From positions 1 to 43,024 of the forward strand of contig CAJMNR010000032.1 of assembly GCA_905214875.1 (NCBI GenBank): 43,024 nucleotides of DNA. The letters are read 5' to 3'. The position numbers and the translations under genes are program-made. A model generated the notes under the pieces. It saw nothing but the letters and a program-made list of their open reading frames with translations, did no database searches and had not been told where the DNA came from. This DNA is from an uncultured bacterium (GTDB taxonomy: Bacteria; Bacillota; Clostridia; Lachnospirales; Lachnospiraceae). How positions within the stretch are numbered: the stretch's first letter is position 1; every line of letters starts with the position of its first letter. Shown here one piece after another: positions 1-8,110 of this stretch.

Positions 1-47
1 TTATCTCAAATGTATAGGATAAAATCTATGTACCCACTATGGAGCGT

Positions 48-156
48 TTACCTTGCATGACCTTGGCGACTGCCGTGATAACGAAAGAAACTCGCAGAGC
101 GTGTTTCTTCTCGTCTACGCGGGCAACAAGCCAAAGTGCGTTCTTGTTGCAGGTAA
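48..156. ncRNA. Candidate structured RNA / intergenic repeat element
   Basis: The first 200 bases hold no convincing gene but are strongly structured. TTACCT (48-53) can pair with AGGTAA (151-156), closing a domain that contains two hairpins. The first is AAGAAAC (85-91) with GTTTCTT (103-109), continued inward by CGC/GCG around an AGA loop. The second is GCAACAAG (123-130) with CTTGTTGC (143-150). The motif GTTTCTTCTCGTC occurs twice, near 103 and 160. The minus strand also has an open frame of about 48 codons ending near 31, without an obvious ribosome binding site. Orientation is undecided: it could be a leader or sRNA upstream of the VanZ-like gene, or a copy of a dispersed repeat. No known RNA family was recognised. 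Confidence 0.35.
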
Positions 157-216
157 GGGGTTTCTTCTCGTCAGAGGATATAGTATGATTATTACAGATT
201 AGAAAGGGTGGAAGAA

Positions 217-720
217 ATGAAACTTAGAAAAAATGTATTTCGAGTACTTATGATCATCTGGATGATAATTATTTTTATGTTTTCAGCGAGAAATGGAGAG
301 ACGTCGGGACAGGATAGCCATAGAGTTGGAAAGTTGATTGGGAAGATTGTTATTTCTGGATTTGAGGAATGGAGCGAAGACGAACAGATGGAGTTTGCAG
401 TAAAAGTGGACCATGTTGTCCGTAAGACATCACATGCATTAGAATATACGATGCTTGGAATCCTTGTTGTGGGAGCATTTTTAGAGTGGGAGAAAAACCG
501 TAAACTACAGGGAGTCGTGTATTGGCTGATTGGCACGTTTTATGCAATGACGGATGAGTTCCATCAATTATTTGTGCCGGGACGAAGCGGACAGGCGTCG
601 GATGTATGCTTAGACAGCGCAGGTGTGATGGTTGGTGTCGGAGTTTCATTTTTGGTCGTGATGATAGTTCAAAGAAGAAGAGGGTCATGGAATCGTAAGA
701 AAAAACGCAGTAGTCGATAA
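217..720 (+). CDS. VanZ-like family membrane protein
   Basis: Predicted small integral membrane protein of the VanZ family, 167 residues from ATG 217. That start is chosen because GGGTGG lies about six bases upstream; a GTG at 208 has no spacing to its purine stretch. The N-terminus is a hydrophobic helix followed by FSARNGETSG. The family hallmarks KTSHALEYTMLG in the middle and AMTDEFHQLFVPGRSG nearer the end are present, followed by a last membrane helix and a basic tail. VanZ itself gives low-level teicoplanin resistance; the function of most homologues is unknown, so no resistance role is claimed. The gene is monocistronic and its terminator begins inside the last codons. Confidence 0.85.
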   Translation: MKLRKNVFRVLMIIWMIIIFMFSARNGETSGQDSHRVGKLIGKIVISGFEEWSEDEQMEFAVKVDHVVRKTSHALEYTMLGILVVGAFLEWEKNRKLQGVVYWLIGTFYAMTDEFHQLFVPGRSGQASDVCLDSAGVMVGVGVSFLVVMIVQRRRGSWNRKKKRSSR

Positions 721-737
721 ACGGCTACTGCGTTTTT
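701..737. terminator. Bidirectional intrinsic terminator between VanZ-like and DUF1540 genes
   Basis: A perfect 13-bp stem, AAAAACGCAGTAG (701-713) with CTACTGCGTTTTT (725-737), surrounds an 11-base loop. The left arm lies in the VanZ-like coding end and the loop contains its stop codon (718-720). A T-run ends each arm on its own strand, so it can serve the convergent DUF1540 gene as well. Confidence 0.85.
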
Positions 738-760
738 GTGTGAAACATAAGAATGTTTTC

Positions 761-1084
761 TTAATTTACATTTTCATAACTGCAGCATTTAGTTTCTGTG
801 TAATAAGTTGTGTCACTGCCACCGCCAACTTCGATAGCGTCTTTTTGGCAGCGGCAGTTGTCATTGTATTTACAGCTGTTTACATTACATGCAACTGTGT
901 CGGCTTCGCCGCGGGCAGATGTGTAGTCTGCAAGGTTACTGTATCCTTTTTGGTTTAGATAGCTTCCGCAGCAAGTGTCTGCTTCAGTAGGAGCACCTTG
1001 TCCTCCTACATTAATTGGGTTCATATAGCAACTGTGGTCTTTATTGTAAGAACAGCTTGATACACTGCATCGTACTTGTGTCAT
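761..1084 (-). CDS. Tandem DUF1540 cysteine-rich protein
   Basis: A 107-residue soluble protein with two DUF1540-type modules of similar pattern, roughly residues 5-40 (CSVSSCSYN...CYMNPI...CCGSY) and 65-105 (CNVNSCKYN...CRCQKDAI...CCSY). Each module carries four to five cysteines that probably bind metal. The biochemical role of DUF1540 is not established. The start is ATG at 1084, with AAGGAGTG just upstream that overlaps the stop codon of the rubrerythrin gene. The two genes therefore form an operon with likely translational coupling, which suggests a metal or oxidative-stress context (inference). Confidence 0.88.
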   Translation of the reverse strand: MTQVRCSVSSCSYNKDHSCYMNPINVGGQGAPTEADTCCGSYLNQKGYSNLADYTSARGEADTVACNVNSCKYNDNCRCQKDAIEVGGGSDTTYYTETKCCSYENVN

Positions 1085-1099
1085 AATTGATTCACTCCT

Positions 1100-1642
1100 T
1101 TAACTAAAATAACGATCTAATAAGCCTTTGAATGCACAGCCGTGTCTAGCTTCATCTTTACACATTTCATGAACAGTATCATGGATGGCATCAAGATTTT
1201 GTTGTTTCGCTTTTGTTGCAAGCTCTTTTTTGCCTTGGGCAGCACCGTATTCAGCATCTACACGTGCTTGTAAGTTTTCTTTTGTAGATGGTTTTACGAC
1301 TTCGCCAAGTAATTCTGCGAATTTTGATGCGTGATCAGCTTCTTCATAAGCAATTCGTTTATATGCTTCTGCGACTTCTGGATAGCCTTCGCGGTCAGCT
1401 TGGCGGCTCATGGCAAGATACATACCGACCTCAGTACATTCGCCCATAAAGTTTGCACGTAAGTCGTCTAAGATATCGTTTGCTACATCAGTGGCAACAC
1501 CGATTCTATGTTCGTCCGCCCATTGAAGTGCGCCTTCCATCTTGTTGAATTTGTCACTTGGCGCATTACAGATTGGGCACTTTTCTGGTGGATTTTCTCC
1601 CTCATAGATGTAACCGCAAACGCTACATACGAATTTTGACAT
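1100..1642 (-). CDS. Rubrerythrin with N-terminal rubredoxin domain (reverse rubrerythrin type)
   Basis: Non-haem diiron peroxidase of anaerobes, 180 residues. A rubredoxin-like Fe(Cys)4 domain comes first (CSVCGYIYEG, then CPICNAP, about residues 5-33). The four-helix ferritin-like domain follows, with diiron ligand motifs ECTEVGMYL, EEADHASKF and EARHGC. Having rubredoxin at the N-terminus is the reverse rubrerythrin order, known for NADH-dependent peroxide and oxygen reduction in clostridia. The start at 1642 is chosen over a longer frame to 1678 because AGGAGGA (complement of 1651-1657) lies at ideal spacing. Upstream, AGAAT (1704-1708) and ATTCT (1715-1719) form a short inverted repeat that might be an operator. 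It is divergent from recQ and co-transcribed with the DUF1540 gene. Confidence 0.93.
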   Translation of the reverse strand: MSKFVCSVCGYIYEGENPPEKCPICNAPSDKFNKMEGALQWADEHRIGVATDVANDILDDLRANFMGECTEVGMYLAMSRQADREGYPEVAEAYKRIAYEEADHASKFAELLGEVVKPSTKENLQARVDAEYGAAQGKKELATKAKQQNLDAIHDTVHEMCKDEARHGCAFKGLLDRYFS

Positions 1643-1762
1643 TGTATGACTCCTCCTATATGATGTGAATTTTAACAACTTTTTGTAGTTGAGATCGTTA
1701 TTTAGAATATCCGAATTCTGTGAAAAAAATACATTGGGCTAGGAAAGTTTGTTTGATTCGGT

Positions 1763-1768
1763 TATAAT
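1763..1768 (+). promoter_or_regulatory. Candidate -10 element for recQ
   Basis: A consensus TATAAT lies 43 bases before the recQ start. No good -35 hexamer is visible at 17-bp spacing (TAGGAA at 1740-1745), so only the -10 is supported. Confidence 0.4.
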
Positions 1769-1810
1769 AGCAGTTATGAATTAAGAATGAACGGAAGTTA
1801 GGTGTAGGAC

Positions 1811-3661
1811 ATGCTTACAAGTAAAAACGAACAGGCGCTAAGGATTTTAAAACAATATTATGGATATGATGGATTTCGTGAAGGACAAGAGGAACTGATT
1901 ACGAGTATCTTAGAAGGAAAGGATACCTTTGGTATTATGCCGACTGGGGCAGGAAAATCGATCTGCTATCAAGTGCCAGCACTTATGTTAGAGGGAATCA
2001 CGCTAGTAATCTCACCGCTTATTTCCTTAATGAAGGATCAGGTGCAGGCGTTAAACCAGATGGGAGTCTATGCCGCATATCTTAATAGTTCCCTTACGAC
2101 AAATCAGTATTTTAAAGCATTAGAATATGCGAGACAGGGAAAATATAAGATTATTTATGTGGCACCTGAACGACTTTTAACGGATTCATTTTTAGCATTT
2201 GCCATGGAAGCCAATATCTCTATGGTAAGTATTGATGAGGTTCACTGTGTGAGCCAGTGGGGACAGGATTTTAGACCAAGCTATTTACGAATCGTGGACT
2301 TTATCAATGAACTGCCAAGACGACCAATTATCAGTGCGTTTACAGCAACAGCAACCAAGGAAGTAAAGGATGATGTTATTCATATCCTTGGCTTACAGGA
2401 GCCAACTGTCTTGACAACAGGATTTGACCGCAGCAATCTTTATTTTGCTGTGAAGCATCCAAATAATAAATATAACGAAGTAAGGGCGTATCTTGAGGAG
2501 CATCCGAATACGAGCGGGGTTATTTATTGTAGTACGAGAAAGAATGTTGAAGAAGTGTGTGATAACCTGATTCGCGATGGATATGCTGCAACGAGATATC
2601 ATGCAGGATTAAGTGACAGGGAACGTGAACAAAATCAAGATGACTTTATTTATGATGTGAAGCCGATCATGGTAGCAACCAATGCATTTGGAATGGGTAT
2701 TGATAAGAGTAACGTTCGTTTTGTTATTCATTACAATATGCCAAAGAACATGGAAAGTTATTATCAAGAGGCCGGCCGTGCAGGGCGTGATGGTGAAAAG
2801 GCAGAGTGCATCTTATTATATAGCGGGCAGGATGTCGTGACCAATCAGTTCTTTATTGAAAATGCTCGTGAAAATGAAGAATTGTCAGGTGAGGCGCTAG
2901 AACTTGTTAAGGAACGTGACAGAGAGCGTTTAAAGAAAATGACATTTTATTGCTTTACAAATGATTGCCTTAGAGATTATATGCTTCGTTATTTTGGAGA
3001 ATACAAGGATACGTATTGTGGAAACTGTTCCAACTGTATGACCGAGTTTACCGATGTAGATGTTACAGAGGCAGCAAGGGCAATTATGGGTGCCATTGAT
3101 TCTTGCCATGAGCGTTATGGAATCAGCGTATTGATCGATGCCATCCATGGAAGCAAGAGCCAGAAAGTATTAAAGTTCCATTTGGATGAGAATGCGTATT
3201 ATAATGCGGTTCCGGACATTTCCTTAGTACGACTTCGTCAGATTGCGAATCATTTGATGCTAACGGATTATATCTATCTTACAAGCGAAGAATATCCGGT
3301 CGCTAAGTTAAAAGAAGAGGGATTTGATTTCTTAAATGATGAAAATCAGAAGATGACGATGAAATTCCCGAAAGTGGAAAGAAAGCAGAGCGCGTCGAAG
3401 AAATCAAAAGTCAAGAAAGTGCAAGTCGAAGGCGATGTGGATTCCAATTTATTCGAGCAGCTTCGTGAGCTTCGTTATTCCATTGCCAAGGAGAAGAAGG
3501 TTCCACCATATCTGATCTTCTCCGACAAGTCCTTGACGGATATGTGTCGCCGTATGCCAATGACAAAAGAAGAAATGTTAGAGGTAAATGGTGTTGGTGA
3601 AGTGAAATTTGACCACTACGGCGCACAATTTATGGAAGTAATCAAGAACTTTAATAATTAA
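1811..3661 (+). CDS. recQ: ATP-dependent DNA helicase RecQ
   Basis: 3'-5' superfamily 2 DNA helicase for recombination and replication-fork repair, 616 residues, the usual bacterial RecQ length. Walker A is MPTGAGKS (about residue 43-50) and Walker B/motif II is DEVH (142-145) followed by CVSQWGQDF. The arginine-finger motif QEAGRAGRDG lies in the second RecA fold. The zinc-binding RQC cysteines are seen as CFTNDCLRDY and CGNCSNC near residues 378-410. A C-terminal HRDC domain (LRELRYSIAKEKKVPPYLIF...) starts near residue 535. It has its own -10 element and a strong terminator, so it is probably monocistronic. Confidence 0.97.
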   Translation: MLTSKNEQALRILKQYYGYDGFREGQEELITSILEGKDTFGIMPTGAGKSICYQVPALMLEGITLVISPLISLMKDQVQALNQMGVYAAYLNSSLTTNQYFKALEYARQGKYKIIYVAPERLLTDSFLAFAMEANISMVSIDEVHCVSQWGQDFRPSYLRIVDFINELPRRPIISAFTATATKEVKDDVIHILGLQEPTVLTTGFDRSNLYFAVKHPNNKYNEVRAYLEEHPNTSGVIYCSTRKNVEEVCDNLIRDGYAATRYHAGLSDREREQNQDDFIYDVKPIMVATNAFGMGIDKSNVRFVIHYNMPKNMESYYQEAGRAGRDGEKAECILLYSGQDVVTNQFFIENARENEELSGEALELVKERDRERLKKMTFYCFTNDCLRDYMLRYFGEYKDTYCGNCSNCMTEFTDVDVTEAARAIMGAIDSCHERYGISVLIDAIHGSKSQKVLKFHLDENAYYNAVPDISLVRLRQIANHLMLTDYIYLTSEEYPVAKLKEEGFDFLNDENQKMTMKFPKVERKQSASKKSKVKKVQVEGDVDSNLFEQLRELRYSIAKEKKVPPYLIFSDKSLTDMCRRMPMTKEEMLEVNGVGEVKFDHYGAQFMEVIKNFNN

Positions 3662-3663
3662 CC

Positions 3664-3712
3664 AAAAGGGCGTCACTTCATAGTTAAACGAGCTATGAAG
3701 TGACGCCCTTTT
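3664..3712 (+). terminator. recQ terminator
   Basis: A perfect 20-bp stem, left arm 3664-3683 and right arm 3693-3712 with a 9-base loop, starts three bases after the recQ stop. The outer arms are AAAAGGG and CCCTTTT, giving a T-run on either strand, so it can also end the 57-residue gene transcribed from the other side. Confidence 0.9.
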
Positions 3713-3741
3713 GTCATTCCTAGGAAAGTTCTTTGTTCATA

Positions 3742-3915
3742 CTATTCTTCCTTATCTACAAGGTCTGTATAGCTGTCACTTTCCGTAGATTCAGCGGAAC
3801 CGCTTGTTAAGGAACTTTTCGCATTTTCTTTTGCTGCATTACGGATTGTTTCCATATACATTTGCTGGCATTTTTCCAGTTGTTTTCGAAATCTTTGATT
3901 CGATTGTTTGCTCAT
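3742..3915 (-). CDS. Small hydrophilic protein, 57 residues, function unknown
   Basis: A short gene starting MSKQSNQRFRKQLEKCQQMY and ending YTDLVDKEE. AAGGAGTG stands eight bases upstream of ATG 3915, which supports translation. The N-terminal half is basic, Gln-rich and probably helical (RKQLEKCQQMYMETIRNAA); the C-terminal half is Ser/Thr/Glu-rich and likely disordered. There is no signal peptide or membrane helix. It is convergent with recQ and shares the strong terminator at 3664-3712. I do not recognise a family. Confidence 0.6.
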   Translation of the reverse strand: MSKQSNQRFRKQLEKCQQMYMETIRNAAKENAKSSLTSGSAESTESDSYTDLVDKEE

Positions 3916-4324
3916 GATCATTCACTCCTTCTTAATTCATAGGTAGTATGCTTTATTTCGTTAAAGTTTATACAAAGTGAGTATGTGCATAAATATTACA
4001 CAAAGATTGATAAAAGAACGTATAATACCTGCCTGGGTTAAAAAAACTATTTGCTATGTAAAAACTAGAGTTCCCTTGAAAGGGGGGCTTGGTATGTTTT
4101 TTGGAGTAGTGGGGGATAGCTATTATAAAGAAACAGTTTGAGTGTAAAAGAAATGCAGTAATAGTAGGAAAAATGAAAAAACAGTGAAGATGTATACGTT
4201 TTATTCTTAACAAATTGGGGAAAAAACACTTTCCTAAGAAAAATAGCACAAAAACAGACAGCGACTACTGTAAAATCTTACTAAGTGCCTAAAAGTTTTA
4301 TAAAAAAACTGGGAAATTTTAATA
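3916..4324. other. AT-rich intergenic region without a recognisable gene
   Basis: About 410 bases between the divergent 57-residue gene and the flavoprotein promoter. A TATAAT at 4021-4026 preceded by TTACAC at 3996-4001 has a poor 19-base spacer and could start an sRNA, but no terminator follows clearly. CCCT/AGGG near 4071-4084 forms only a 4-bp hairpin. An open frame on the minus strand (3968-4249) is rejected as Phe-rich noise. Nothing else was recognised. Confidence 0.5.
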
Positions 4325-4353
4325 TGGAAATAATATAGTTTCTTAGTTATAAT
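4325..4353 (+). promoter_or_regulatory. Candidate sigma-A promoter of the GltD-like gene
   Basis: TGGAAA (4325-4330) and a consensus TATAAT (4348-4353) are separated by 17 bases. The ribosome binding site GGAGG (4376-4380) and ATG 4390 follow at suitable distance. Confidence 0.55.
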
Positions 4354-4389
4354 AGATACTAATTATTTTTATCTTGGAGGGATTACTTT

Positions 4390-5628
4390 ATGAATACATT
4401 AATGGAAGAAGCAAGTCGCTGTTTACAGTGTAAAAATCCTAGATGTCAAAAGAATTGTCCAATTAGTACTCCAATTCCAGAAATTATTGAACTTTATAAA
4501 GAGGGGAAAATCATGGAGGCTGGTGAAATCTTATTTCACAATAATCCATTAAGCGCTGTTTGTGCAATCGTTTGTCCTCACGAGGATCAATGTAAAGGAA
4601 ATTGTATTAAGGGCATCAAAGATCGTGCGGTTGATTTTTATGAAATTGAAAAATACGTATCCAGCTACTATTTAGAACATGTACATTTCGAAGAAGTGCT
4701 TGATAAAAAAGAAGATGTTGCAATTATTGGTGCAGGCCCTGCCGGTATCACAATCGCAATAATTCTTGCAAGCAAAGGTTATGATGTAACTATTTTCGAT
4801 GCGCATGATAAGATCGGTGGTATCATGAGATATGGTATTCCAGATTATCGTTTACCAAATCACATTGTAGATAAATACAAAGAAAAATTAATGGAACTTG
4901 GCGTGAAATTCCGTCCAAATACATTAATCGGCCCAGTAATCACACTAGATACTATGCTTGAAGATGGATATAAAGCAATCTTCATTGGTACAGGCGTATG
5001 GAATCCAAAGCCTCTAAGAATCAAAGGTGAGACACTTGGTAACGTACACTATGCTATTGACTATTTAAAAGCACCAGAAGCGTATGAGTTCACAGGAAAA
5101 CGTGTTTGTGTCATCGGTGCTGGTAATGTAGCAATGGATGCTTCTAGAACCGCAATCCGTTCTGGAGCAAAAGAAGTATACGTAATGTATCGTAAAGGCT
5201 TTGAAAACATGACTTGTACAAAAGTTGAGTTAGAAGAAGCGAAAGAAGATGGCGTACAGTTTGAATTATTCAAAGCACCATTAGAGCTTACGAAAAAAGG
5301 TATAAAATTCATCGAGACTGAAAATGGTACAGATGAAGATGGAAGAATCATCACTGTAAATAAAGAAGGAACAGAAGGATTATTTGAATGCGATGCAATA
5401 ATCATCGCAGTAAGTCAAAATCCTAGAACAAACATTGTTTCTACAACAACAGGTCTTAATACAAACAAATGGGGTCTTCTTTTAACAGATGACCGTGGCC
5501 ATACAACAAAAGAAGGCGTATTTGCTTCCGGTGACGTTGTAACAGGTGCTAAGACAGTAGTACAAGCAGTTGCAACAGCAAAAATAGTTGCTGAAGAAAT
5601 GGAACAATATATTAATTCAATGAAATAG
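4390..5628 (+). CDS. GltD-like NAD(P)-dependent FAD/Fe-S oxidoreductase
   Basis: 412-residue flavoprotein of the glutamate synthase small-subunit / dihydropyrimidine dehydrogenase N-terminal family. Residues 8-75 form the 4Fe-4S helical domain, with CLQCKNPRCQKNCP and CAIVCPHEDQCKGNC. The FAD dinucleotide fold carries GAGPAG at 114-119 and the NAD(P) fold GAGNVA at 243-248. The C-terminal FAD motif GVFASGDVVTGAKTVVQA is intact. Such proteins pass electrons between NAD(P)H and a partner such as GltA or NfnA. No large-subunit gene is adjacent, so the acceptor is unknown and it may act alone as an electron-transfer protein. Start ATG 4390 follows GGAGG. Confidence 0.88.
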   Translation: MNTLMEEASRCLQCKNPRCQKNCPISTPIPEIIELYKEGKIMEAGEILFHNNPLSAVCAIVCPHEDQCKGNCIKGIKDRAVDFYEIEKYVSSYYLEHVHFEEVLDKKEDVAIIGAGPAGITIAIILASKGYDVTIFDAHDKIGGIMRYGIPDYRLPNHIVDKYKEKLMELGVKFRPNTLIGPVITLDTMLEDGYKAIFIGTGVWNPKPLRIKGETLGNVHYAIDYLKAPEAYEFTGKRVCVIGAGNVAMDASRTAIRSGAKEVYVMYRKGFENMTCTKVELEEAKEDGVQFELFKAPLELTKKGIKFIETENGTDEDGRIITVNKEGTEGLFECDAIIIAVSQNPRTNIVSTTTGLNTNKWGLLLTDDRGHTTKEGVFASGDVVTGAKTVVQAVATAKIVAEEMEQYINSMK

Positions 5629-5640
5629 TTTTACCTATAG

Positions 5641-5678
5641 ACGCACCCTATTTTCCAGAAATGGAGAGTAGGGTGCGT
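5641..5678 (+). terminator. Probable terminator after the GltD-like gene
   Basis: ACGCACCCTA (5641-5650) pairs perfectly with TAGGGTGCGT (5669-5678) across an 18-base loop. The following T-run is short and interrupted (TTACAATTTTT). Confidence 0.65.
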
Positions 5679-5755
5679 TTACAATTTTTAAAAATAATGG
5701 TAGGATAGTACTTATGTAAAAAGAGAAATACCTTTAAAGGAGTTAATTTAAATAT

Positions 5756-7942
5756 ATGGCAGATAAAATCGTTGTAATTGCAGAGAAACCGTCCGTAGGG
5801 CGTGACATTGCGAGAGTACTTGGCTGCAATAAGAAAGTAAATGGAGCGTTAGAGGGAGAAAAGTATATTGTAACCTGGGCATTAGGCCATCTTGTTACAT
5901 TATCTGATCCAGAACGCTATGATGATAAATATAAAGAATGGAACTTATCGTATTTACCGATGATTCCAAAGGGACTTCGTTTGGAAGTCATCAAGCAGAC
6001 GAACAAACAATATCAGGCAGTAAAGAGCCAGCTTACAAGAAATGATGTCAAGACGGTAGTAATCGCAACCGATGCAGGGCGTGAAGGTGAACTTGTTGCA
6101 AGATGGATTCTTGAAAAAGCAAATATTAATAAGCCAGTGAAACGTCTTTGGATTTCTTCCGTAACGGATAAGGCAATCAAGGAAGGCTTTCATCATCTTA
6201 AAGATGGTAAGGAATACGATAACCTATATCGTGCGGCTGTTTCTCGTGCAGAGGCTGACTGGTTAGTAGGAATCAATGCGACAAGAGCACTTACTTGTAA
6301 ATACAATGCAAGCCTTTCCTGCGGCCGTGTACAGACACCGACACTCAGCATGATTGCAAAACGAGAAGAGGACATTCGAAAGTTCGTGCCTAAGCCATAC
6401 TATGGAATGAAGCTTACGGTGAAGAAAGATAAGACATTTAGCCTTATTTGGCAAATGGATGCCAAAGGAAATACAAGAAGTTTCGATAAAGAGAAAGTAA
6501 AGGAAGCATTAAAGAAAGCAGAACAAGGCGATTTCACAATCACAGAAATCAACAAGTCCATGAAGAAGCAGCCAGCACCTCTTTTATATGATCTGACAGA
6601 ACTTCAAAGAGATGCCAACCGCTTATTCGGATTTAGTGCGAAACAGACATTGAATGTGATGCAGCGCCTGTATGAAAATCATAAAGTGCTTACGTATCCA
6701 AGAACCGATTCCAGATATATCACGACAGATATCGTAGATACGTTAAAGGAACGTTTAGAAGCATGTGCGGTTGGCCCATACCGTAAGTTTGCAGCACCTC
6801 TTACAAGAGTGAAATTCTCCACAAAGGCGAGCTTTGTAAACAACCAGAAGGTATCTGACCACCATGCCATTATTCCAACAGAACAGTTCGTACAGTTAGA
6901 CCATATGACAAATGACGAACGTAAGATTTACGATTTAGTCGTAAAACGTTTCTTAAGCGTATTATCTCCAGCGTTTGAATATGAACAGACAACGGTAACA
7001 GGAACTGCAGGTGGAGAAGTATTCTCTTGTAAAGGAAAAAGAATCGAGAAGCTTGGCTGGAAGGAAATCTATGAGTCAATGGAAGACGAAGATAGTAAGG
7101 AACAAACGCTTCCTGAACTTGCAAAGGGTGAAACATTGTCTGTCGTTTCTGTTGCAATGACAGAAGGTAAGACGACACCTCCACCATACTTTACAGAAGC
7201 AACGCTTCTTTCTGCAATGGAGAATCCAACAGCGTATATGTCTAGCCATGATAAGGAAGACATTAAGATCCTTGGTGAGACAGGCGGGCTAGGAACTGTT
7301 GCGACAAGAGCTGATATCATTGAAAAATTATTTAATTCGTTTTTAATTGAAAAACGCGACAAAGACATCGTGATTACATCAAAGGCAAAACAGCTTCTTG
7401 AATTGGTACCAGAAGACTTGAAAAAGCCAGAACTTACTGCTGACTGGGAACGCAAGTTGATGCTGATTGCCAATGGTAAATTACGTCGTGATACATTTAT
7501 GACAGAAATCAAACAGTATACGAACGAAATCGTTGACGAAATCAAGAATGGCGAAGGAAAGTTCCGTCATGATAACCTTACAAACCATACATGTCCAGAG
7601 TGCGGCAAGAGGATGCTTTTAGTAAAAGGAAAGAATGCGACAATGCATGTATGTCAGGATCGTGAATGTGGTTATCGTGAGACAATCTCAAGAACGAGTA
7701 ATGCAAGATGTCCAAAATGCCATAAGAAGATGGAATTAATGGGCAAAGGTGAAAATCAAAAATTCATTTGTAAATGTGGATATAAAGAGAAGTTATCAAG
7801 CTTTACAGAGCGACGTAAAAAAGAAGGTGCCGGCGTAAGCAAGAAAGATGTAAACCGCTATATGAAGAAGATGCAAAAGGAGGACGAACCAGTAAACAAT
7901 CCATTTGCAGATGCATTTGCAAAATTAAATCTCAAAAACTAA
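5756..7942 (+). CDS. topB: DNA topoisomerase III
   Basis: Type IA topoisomerase, 728 residues, that decatenates and relaxes single-strand-containing DNA, often with RecQ. The TOPRIM domain opens with VIAEKPSVGRDIA (Glu10) and has the metal site TDAGREGE (105-112). The catalytic tyrosine is Tyr314 in LTYPRTDSRY. The gate region SDHHAIIPTE is present. Unlike minimal TopB it ends with two zinc-ribbon-like modules: CPECGKRM...CQDRECGYRE, then CPKCHKKM...CKCGYKE. Start ATG 5756 follows AAAGGAG. It lies one gene beyond recQ, a common functional partner, but the intervening gene and terminators show they are not one operon. Confidence 0.96.
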   Translation: MADKIVVIAEKPSVGRDIARVLGCNKKVNGALEGEKYIVTWALGHLVTLSDPERYDDKYKEWNLSYLPMIPKGLRLEVIKQTNKQYQAVKSQLTRNDVKTVVIATDAGREGELVARWILEKANINKPVKRLWISSVTDKAIKEGFHHLKDGKEYDNLYRAAVSRAEADWLVGINATRALTCKYNASLSCGRVQTPTLSMIAKREEDIRKFVPKPYYGMKLTVKKDKTFSLIWQMDAKGNTRSFDKEKVKEALKKAEQGDFTITEINKSMKKQPAPLLYDLTELQRDANRLFGFSAKQTLNVMQRLYENHKVLTYPRTDSRYITTDIVDTLKERLEACAVGPYRKFAAPLTRVKFSTKASFVNNQKVSDHHAIIPTEQFVQLDHMTNDERKIYDLVVKRFLSVLSPAFEYEQTTVTGTAGGEVFSCKGKRIEKLGWKEIYESMEDEDSKEQTLPELAKGETLSVVSVAMTEGKTTPPPYFTEATLLSAMENPTAYMSSHDKEDIKILGETGGLGTVATRADIIEKLFNSFLIEKRDKDIVITSKAKQLLELVPEDLKKPELTADWERKLMLIANGKLRRDTFMTEIKQYTNEIVDEIKNGEGKFRHDNLTNHTCPECGKRMLLVKGKNATMHVCQDRECGYRETISRTSNARCPKCHKKMELMGKGENQKFICKCGYKEKLSSFTERRKKEGAGVSKKDVNRYMKKMQKEDEPVNNPFADAFAKLNLKN

Positions 7943-7958
7943 ATCAAGTAATATAAAG

Positions 7959-8009
7959 TAGGGCTTTGTTTTTTGTAAATTTATTTTAGTTACGAAAAGC
8001 AAGGTCCTA
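7959..8009 (+). terminator. Weak hairpin after topB
   Basis: TAGGGCTTTG (7959-7968) can pair with CAAGGTCCTA (8000-8009) using two G-U pairs. The loop is long (31 bases) and AT-rich, and no T-run follows. It is the only candidate terminator for topB. Confidence 0.3.
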
Positions 8010-8038
8010 TTATTTCCATTAATGTAATTGATAGTCTA

Positions 8039-8067
8039 TATACATGTTTTTTTTTAAACGATATAAT
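8039..8067 (+). promoter_or_regulatory. Candidate promoter of the exopolysaccharide operon with a T9 tract in its spacer
   Basis: TATACA (8039-8044, four of six matches to the -35 consensus) and TATAAT (8062-8067) are 17 bases apart. The spacer contains nine consecutive T residues (8047-8055). The predicted transcript leader is under 40 bases, ending in a small hairpin (AATAC/GTATT) just before AGGAGGG. There is no room for a c-di-GMP riboswitch. Confidence 0.5.
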
Positions 8068-8110
8068 TAAATCCATTACTGAATACGCGAAGTATTTAGG
8101 AGGGAAAGTC

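Noticed and set aside
740..958. Plus-strand 72-codon hydrophobic frame
   Set aside because: It is the antisense shadow of the DUF1540 gene, whose cysteine pattern and ribosome binding site are convincing.
3968..4249. 93-codon open frame on the minus strand
   Set aside because: It starts at a GTG without a ribosome binding site and encodes a Phe/His/Ile-rich sequence typical of AT-rich non-coding DNA read in frame.
8010..8110. c-di-GMP riboswitch before the cellulose-synthase-like gene
   Set aside because: The leader after the predicted start site is under 40 bases and contains no GEMM-like motifs.
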